NCBI GenBank assembly: GCA_002224055.1
Contig: AZLU01000012.1
Span: 186,001-250,000 of the forward strand
Origin: Pezizomycotina sp. ARF18
Taxonomy: Eukaryota; Ascomycota
DNA: 64,000 nt
Reading direction: 5' to 3'
Shown: piece by piece, positions 58,141 through 64,000 of the stretch
How positions within the stretch are numbered: position 1 is the stretch's first letter
Layout: each line of letters begins with the position of its first letter
Notes under the pieces: generated by a model
The model's input: only the letters and a program-made list of their open reading frames with translations
What the model was told of the DNA's origin: nothing
The model's database searches: none
Made by a program: the position numbers and the translations under genes

Positions 58141-58919
58141 CATGTCGTACGAAGAGTTAAATTTGAAGCGATTTTTTCTTTTTGTTTCAAAACCCACCTG
58201 GTGAACGAATTGGTACACTGACGAGGATACATTGACAAAAAACGAAGCGACTTTCCTACCCCTTGATCATAGAGAATGTCTATCAATGCGTGGAGACTCA
58301 GAACTCCCCTTGCTACTTCTCAATCAAAGCTTTAAGCCGTTTCGTGTCCGCAAGTTTCGTACCTTCCAATTATTCTATTTTTATTTTATTTTTTTTTCAC
58401 AGAAGTTGTCAGAAATCTTCAGCGGTGGGGGTAGGTTTTGTCTGCCAGGACAAAGAGACAGCCAGAGCTATATTTAGAATAGCTACTGGATAGCCCTACT
58501 TTATTGTTCTGTGTTGTATCAAGCGCCTATAATCCTATATAGGAGGGATAGATTCTATTGTTGCTGTACAAGCTGGTACACATCACTGGCAGCAGGGAGA
58601 TTGGGAGGAGAGATTGCCCTTAAGCATCCTTCTAGAAGGTATTGACGACCACGCGAGTCTACGCCTGTTTTAAACCAAAACTGGCTATCTTATACTCGAA
58701 ATTATCTTTTATTGAAGACAGAATGTGAATTCTCACATCCGGGAGTCGGATATCCGTGAGCCAAGAGATATCATGAAGCCGAGTTTAAGCTCTCCTTCGA
58801 GTCGAGCTTTGGAAGCTACAGAAATTAATCTACTGTCTATAAAGTATCTATGATGTCCAGTTTGAATACCTACAATCCCAAGTTTCCCCCGATACATTGC
58901 TCAAATGCCGATCCTGAAT
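58141..58919. other. Intergenic, no gene seen
   Basis: No motif or coding signal is supported on either strand. Confidence 0.45.
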
Positions 58920-59772
58920 TTATTGTGATGTTTTATCCACCCAGCGGTTTTGCCTCTGGAGGAGTTTCGCCAGGTAATGCAGAGTGATTCGGGAAGCGTC
59001 GTCTATCTCTGGATCAAGGTTAGGCAGTTGAATATCGATGTTTTCATTGGTTGCAAAGCCCATAACAGCGTCAAAATATTGGCTTTCCGCTTCGGCCGAG
59101 CGCCTTCTCGCCTTGTGAAAGTAGTTCAAAACCGCAGAAACGGTTTTGAGATTCGCCCTGTCAAATGCTTGGCCTCGAGCTTTTGCATGTTCTCCAACGC
59201 GGGTTTAGCACCAGTTTGAGGGTTTCGCGCCAGTGTAACGCCGCCTGCTGTACTCTCCCCGGCTTGAATACCTCTTTCATTGTTTCAAGTTCTAGATCGA
59301 TTAGAATCTGGAGTTGTGCATTGCGGTGGTACTCAATCAGGATGAGGAGTTTGGTAATCTTCTGGGGATCTTGAGACCACAATTTCCTTTCGTAACTCTC
59401 CTGGTGACTCAATTCATCCTCTCGATACATGGCATCCGCGAACTCTTCGTAGTTTCGCGCGAGGTATTGAGAAACAACGTCGTTGGTTGACTTATATCGA
59501 TCGAGTAAGTCCATGAGGTAATGATCCTCCACCATCTGAGCAAGATTCATGGGCTTGAGTGGGGCTACACTTTGCTGTAAACGTGCTAGAGGGTCCAACA
59601 TTCCGAACTCAATCTTTGTCTCTTTCAAACGGGCTGGTATGCGATATGGTGTCCCTAAGTCTGGAGCAATCTTTAGGTTTTTACTACGAGGTATTACCGC
59701 AAACGACGACGAAGGAGTACAGCCTTTTAAATAGGATTGTCGTTGATAGTACCCCCTAGATTCGGAACACAT
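58920..59772 (-). CDS. Helical charged protein, unknown
   Basis: A 203-residue frame (59161-59772) starts MCSESRGYYQRQSYLKGCTP and is largely helical: DPLARLQQSVAPLKPMNLAQ, YLMDLLDRYKSTNDVVSQYL, YEEFADAMYREDELSHQESY and DLELETMKEVFKPGRVQQAA. After a frame change near 59165 it continues ARRRSAEAESQYFDAVMGFA and PNLDPEIDDASRITLHYLAK, stopping at 58920. The total is about 280 residues. It begins with Met-Cys, like the local families, but has no cysteine knot. Function is unknown. Confidence 0.55.
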
Positions 59773-60445
59773 CTAACCTTAGTATTACTCAAACTTACGA
59801 TGCTGGGGCATTCTGGCCCCATCAAGCAGCGATAGAGCTCACGGATTTTAGATCTGGCATCAGATTGGCCGATAGCGAAATCAAAAACCGGATGTGGTTT
59901 TGAAAATATCCGCGACGGCATGATAAGTTTGGGAGCCCACGGTCCGTATATACCAGGATTTTGAGTCCTTGATCGCGAATCATTGGTATCGAACGAGAAT
60001 GAAACCCGAACTTTGAAATGGCTTTGAAAACAAAAAATTAAGATACAAACTATGGGTTCGAGTAGAATTATCTTCACAAAGTTTTTCTGCGCTCAGGTTC
60101 GACTGCTTGGACAAATTTAGCAAGTGTCACAACAAACGGGTCGCGCGATGTTTTGACTCCCGATATTGGAGAGGTGTTAGTGATATATGAAATATTACTT
60201 TGCATGTTGCGATCTAGAAGAATCAAGTACTCGATGGGGAAGTGAGCATTCGGATTCTGTACAGCTGTGTCAACAATACCTTGATTAATCGCTGCCTTTC
60301 ACGGTGGGTTTAATACAGATAGAGTCCTAGAGCTCTGAATCCAAAGTAAAGCCGTGGTTCATGCTAAGCCATTAGATCCTTTGCTAAAATGTTTAGTCGA
60401 TTATCCTCTATTGTAATCTCAAACTACAAACGGAGATGTTAATCT
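59773..60445. other. Intergenic, weak minus-strand coding signal
   Basis: A 116-residue minus-strand frame at 59727-60077 has no clear protein-like composition. Nothing is called. Confidence 0.4.
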
Positions 60446-61335
60446 TCACTCTCGAGTCATGTACTTCTGTAGCCCACCGATAAAATGGATTATACTCCTC
60501 GACCCACTTCCGATGAGCATCTTTTGATCGTTCTCTAGCGTTTGGAATCTTCGCAAAAGCGTACTACTGGTGCCGCTCCCCATATTGTCAATCGCCGTCA
60601 AAACCTCCTCGAGCGCATTCAAATACATCATTGACGTCGAGATGGCCTTCATGTTTCGTTTTCCTGCTTCGCCATCGTACCCGCGTTCCTGTTGCATTTT
60701 TACACGATCCATGAAGCGTTTTACATCGTATTCTCGACTTGTGAAAAAGGTCCTGGGGTGTTATTAAATATTTCAAACAATCCCTTTACACCATCCATCT
60801 CAAACAACTTGTGTTCTATTTCGGTCATCTTGGCGTTTATAGAATCCATACGCTTCGCTGACCTCCCAGCCCTTCTTTCGCAAGTGACCGTCCAGCCTAT
60901 ACAGTACTTCACGTGGGAGATCAGCTCAGCACGAAGTGCTCCTATCCTTACTGTTCTCCAAACAGCATTACTATCCCATGTTAAGTGGTATAGTTCTACT
61001 TCAGCATGTGGGTCCTTTTCTTCTACCAGATCGTCTAGACGCCGATAGCGACTTTCAATTTCTCCACATCTTTTATAATAACCTTAAGGCCAGCAGCAGG
61101 CGACACTTGATCCTCTAGTCTTCGCCGCTCAATAAGCTCTAAGCAAGCGCAGTCACGTTCATCTTCCAAAGAGTCATCTTCTTAGTCGTCGCCTTCCAAG
61201 TTTTCAGCTTCCAAAAAGTCAGTGGTTCCCCAGTCGATGTCTTCCGAGAGTCATCTTCCTAGGAGTGATCTTCGAGTGTTCATCTTCCGAATCTCGAGAA
61301 AGCTCTCGGCGAGTGAGTACTTCTTCCTCATCCAT
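60446..61335 (-). CDS. Coiled-coil protein with acidic N-terminus, unknown
   Basis: The ATG at 61335 opens MDEEEVLTRRELSRDSEDEH. Acidic sequence (TTDFLEAENLEGDD, then EDDSLEDERDCACLELIERR) follows in another frame. The core reads RRLDDLVEEKDPHAEVELYH, then LISHVKYCIGWTVTCERRAG, RMDSINAKMTEIEHKLFEMD and GLFEIFNNTPGPFSQ. After another frame change it ends MKAISTSMMYLNALEEVLTA, RRFQTLENDQKMLIGSGSRS and GGLQKYMTRE at 60446. About 290 residues with three or four frame changes. No family is recognised. Confidence 0.5.
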
Positions 61336-61823
61336 TTCTTGGCTTCATGCGCTGTGAAAAGAAAAATCGATTGATGTTCGTCGGCTCTCGTTTTGAAACC
61401 TCAAGATTCGATACTCAAAGTTAACGTGAACTTGCAAAGCTCCTAAACCCCGATATGATATTATACCCGGTCTATGCGGTTCTATTTATACTGCGTAAAA
61501 GAAAACTTTGTTCGAGGCATGGAACAACAAAGTAATCTCCTGCGTCTGGTTTGAATTGACATCAAATTTAAATTTGATACTCAATGCTCAGTAGAATTTA
61601 CTGATGGCAATAAGTATCACAGTACACCTTTGGAGTCGTGGTTCTCCGATGTATCACCTCTATCGTGTATTGTATCACAGACCATAGCGACCTTGGAAGT
61701 TCACATTCAACACCAAATCCCCTTGATCTCAGATATTGTTGAACTTTCGACGATTGTAATTGTCTGGACATTGCTGGCGTCCATTCCTATATGACCTCTA
61801 ACTTAATTCATCATTGGTGTCAA

Positions 61824-62556
61824 CTAGTTGCTTCTCTTGTGTAGGCTTTGAAGTACATTCCTCATCTGCGGCTTATAGAACTTACCCGTACATTTCTGAA
61901 AGGTGCTTAAAAGGGCGCCGAGTTTCGCATTGTAGTGGAAGGACTCTTGTAACTGAAGGTCAATACCCCTTGCCCCGAATGCACTCCGTCGCCTTATCAA
62001 ACGAATTTCCAAAGGCACGTGATTCCATTTTAAACTCATTCATGAATATTCTCAATGACCGGGCAGTATTTTGTGATCGTCTGCCTATCTTTATGGCTTA
62101 CAAGACTATTATTCTCATCATGGCCGTCGCATATTCCCAGCAGGTCCACTTACAATCCCATTCCCGTTAGAAGAGCACTTTAGTATCCATACCCTTAATA
62201 TTTTCAATAAATGTGACAAGTTTAGGTTTCGCCGCAATCTTAGCTAAACTCGCATTCACCTCTTCCTCCTTTTATCCATGAGGTCCAGTTCCATGTCTAG
62301 CATCTCGAGTTCATCCTTCAAGCCCTCGATTTCTCTTTCAATCTATCGATTTCAAGTTCCTCACGTGCGGGAGTCGTACGCCTCTCGTAGCGTCGTCCAG
62401 CTCCAACCAACTCATGGCTTGCCGAGCGGCGTGGAGGTCGTGGCTGTTGAGCGCTTTCTGCAAGTTCGCGCGTACGAGGCGCCGCCAGGTCCTGTCAAAT
62501 TGAACTCTCGCCATGGAGGGGATGTATTGCGCCGTGCGAGCTCTAAGGTCGTCCAT
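61824..62556 (-). CDS. Helical charged protein, unknown
   Basis: The ATG at 62556 opens MDDLRARTAQYIPSMARVQF, then DRTWRRLVRANLQKALNSHD. It continues in another frame as REIEGLKDELEMLDMELDLM, then NASLAKIAAKPKLVTFIENI and MNEFKMESRAFGNSFDKATE. It ends in the first frame as QESFHYNAKLGALLSTFQKC and KPQMRNVLQSLHKRSN at 61824. About 240 residues with several frame changes. It resembles its neighbours at 58.9-61.3 kb in helical, charged composition only. Confidence 0.45.
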
Positions 62557-62639
62557 GGTAAGGCGAGGGCTCGTTGGGATGCCGGGAAGGACGGGAGTCG
62601 TGGTTGGTTGAATACCTTATTCTAGTAGAATATCCTCCC

Positions 62640-63641
62640 TATGAGTTATTGTTACCAGTCCGAGGTCTTGATGTGGAGCAGATATTTCGTCTCTACGCGG
62701 GATATTTTGCTAGATCTTAGGTAGATTTCCCGCCTGGTGTCCGAAACAATGGTTACGCGGGGGCTTTGGGGTGCTCCATCAGCTCCTCCCATTCCGTCTT
62801 TTTAAGGGTGTAGAAAGTTCCATGACGGATTCGAAACAGCTTCGGATGCTATCATGATATTTCTACGTACCGTATAGCTCACGCACCCCAAGATACAATG
62901 GTGTAAATACGTAGCTATCATTCAATAAAACAATTTTCATCTCGCACCCAGACGGGCATTCAATCAGACGCACTGGCGTTTTCCACTATTTCCGGGCCGT
63001 TCGTTTTCGTTTACTCAGTTTTAATCATCTTGAAGCCAAAGGCCTTGAGGGTAGGCTCTATTGGCCATTCGATCATGAAACCCTATATTCAATCCTTCTT
63101 GGGGAGCAGAACACCATAGTTCTGCGAATTGGTATATATTGAGGTATCTTCTGTCAATGCCGTACTTCGGGGCAATATTTAGCTTGTCCAACTATATTGG
63201 TTTTATTGGTTCACTATTCGGAAATGCTTCAGGTATGTAGCACAGGAAACCAATATATAAGTAGAATGGTACTAAAAGGCGACGAAAACGCCTTTTCAAT
63301 TATAGATCAAAGAATCCGATAGCAGTGAGATCCTTAGGCGAATTACGAATGAACATGAGCTTATAAATTAAAAGTGAAAATTATTAACCGATTAACAGAT
63401 ATAGAGGTAAACCAACAGAGAAGCTATAGAGGAACAAGTTTTAGCAGATTTAGACCTATACACCTCACTCTGACCCTGTATTCTAATCGCATCAGTAGCC
63501 AGACCACCCTAAAATGTCTACTTCAGTTTTCCCTTCATTTTTATCCTTTTTTTCCCGGTGATGTATTTGATTCCCCTTTATTTATTTTTCCTCCCCGTTG
63601 GGGTATGTCGCTCATTTAAGAACTTGAACCCATCTAGTTGA
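62640..63641. other. Intergenic, no gene seen
   Basis: AT-rich spacer. A short plus-strand frame at 63374-63619 is low-complexity and not called. Confidence 0.45.
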
Positions 63642-64000
63642 TCATGGTCGTCTCATGGCTCCATCATTGTTGATCATTTTAACAGTAGACGCAGCCTGGT
63701 TGGTATCAGCTCCGGTCTCATGGTCAGAGCTCTCGTGGATCCTGAGGTCTTCGAAATCAGTGATGTTCGCCGCATGAGACTGCTGTAGTCGTCCTCGTAG
63801 TCATCCTCGGAAGCTTTCAAGACCTCATCGCCGCCGCGGTGATGAAGGAGGTATTGGCGACGTCGTTGTCGTCGTTGTTGAGGGTGTCAGTTTCGGGGTC
63901 ACGGTTGCCATCGCTTTCCGACCTCAGCGCTTTGAAAGCTTTGGAATCGAGCTTACCCAGACCGAGCTGATGGTGAGTTCGCTTTTCGGAATAGGAACGC
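63642..64000 (-). CDS. Acidic disordered protein, C-terminal part at window edge
   Basis: The minus strand shows coding-like acidic sequence: KALRSESDGNRDPETDTLNN, then DEVLKASEDDYEDDYSSLM in a second frame, and AANITDFEDLRIHESSDHET with ADTNQAAC in a third, stopping at 63642. The 5' end lies beyond the window. Asp/Glu/Asn-rich and unmatched. Confidence 0.4.

Overview
This window looks like nuclear DNA from a filamentous ascomycete (Pezizomycotina). The evidence is short GT...AG introns of about 50-80 bp with CTAAC-type branch sites, a fungal dynamin-like GTPase, a berberine-bridge-type FAD oxidoreductase, several secreted proteins, and small cysteine-rich proteins of a kind I recall as uncharacterised in such genomes. 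Species cannot be fixed from the sequence; a leotiomycete would be my guess. No rRNA, convincing tRNA, CRISPR array or recognisable retroelement or virus-like element was seen.

Layout. 1-2074 holds no supported gene. 2075-4721 (+) is a dynamin-like GTPase with introns. 5463-6539 (+) is a secreted cysteine-rich protein with a Ser/Thr-rich tail. 6942-8000 (-) is a His-rich then Arg/Ser/Pro-rich disordered protein. From 9.3 to 35.8 kb the window is dominated by one family of small intracellular-looking proteins, here called the MC family: Met-Cys start, a Gly-Cys-x-Cys knot, a Cys...Cys-x-x-Cys knot, a charged helix and a closing G-x-[IV]-P-x-x-L tail. One block (9.3-25.4 kb) is mostly on the minus strand and irregular. 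The other (26.8-35.8 kb) is a tandem array of nine genes, all on the plus strand, spaced about 1.1 kb apart. One outlying member (12894-15537) carries a long Ser/His/Gly tail with a 36-bp tandem repeat. Two secreted-protein genes (20.2-20.8 kb and 36.5-37.2 kb) lie among or beside the MC genes.

37.3-40.4 kb is poor in genes and has a hairpin. 40.4-63 kb is mostly minus-strand genes for hydrophilic, coiled-coil or disordered proteins without recognised function (one with a single C2H2-like finger), broken by the plus-strand FAD oxidoreductase at 54.0-55.8 kb. Several of these share short modules (CWN, VKGEL-LCSP, an MC-x-Q-x-PHPLEQ start), so this half may hold a second, looser local family.

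A caution applies throughout. Nearly every gene whose reading can be judged from conserved motifs changes frame one or more times by single bases, often where a homopolymer looks one base short. This fits an unpolished long-read assembly at least as well as gene decay, so frame breaks here should not be read as pseudogenes without checking. Gene ends are given for the span of coding signal, not for one open frame.
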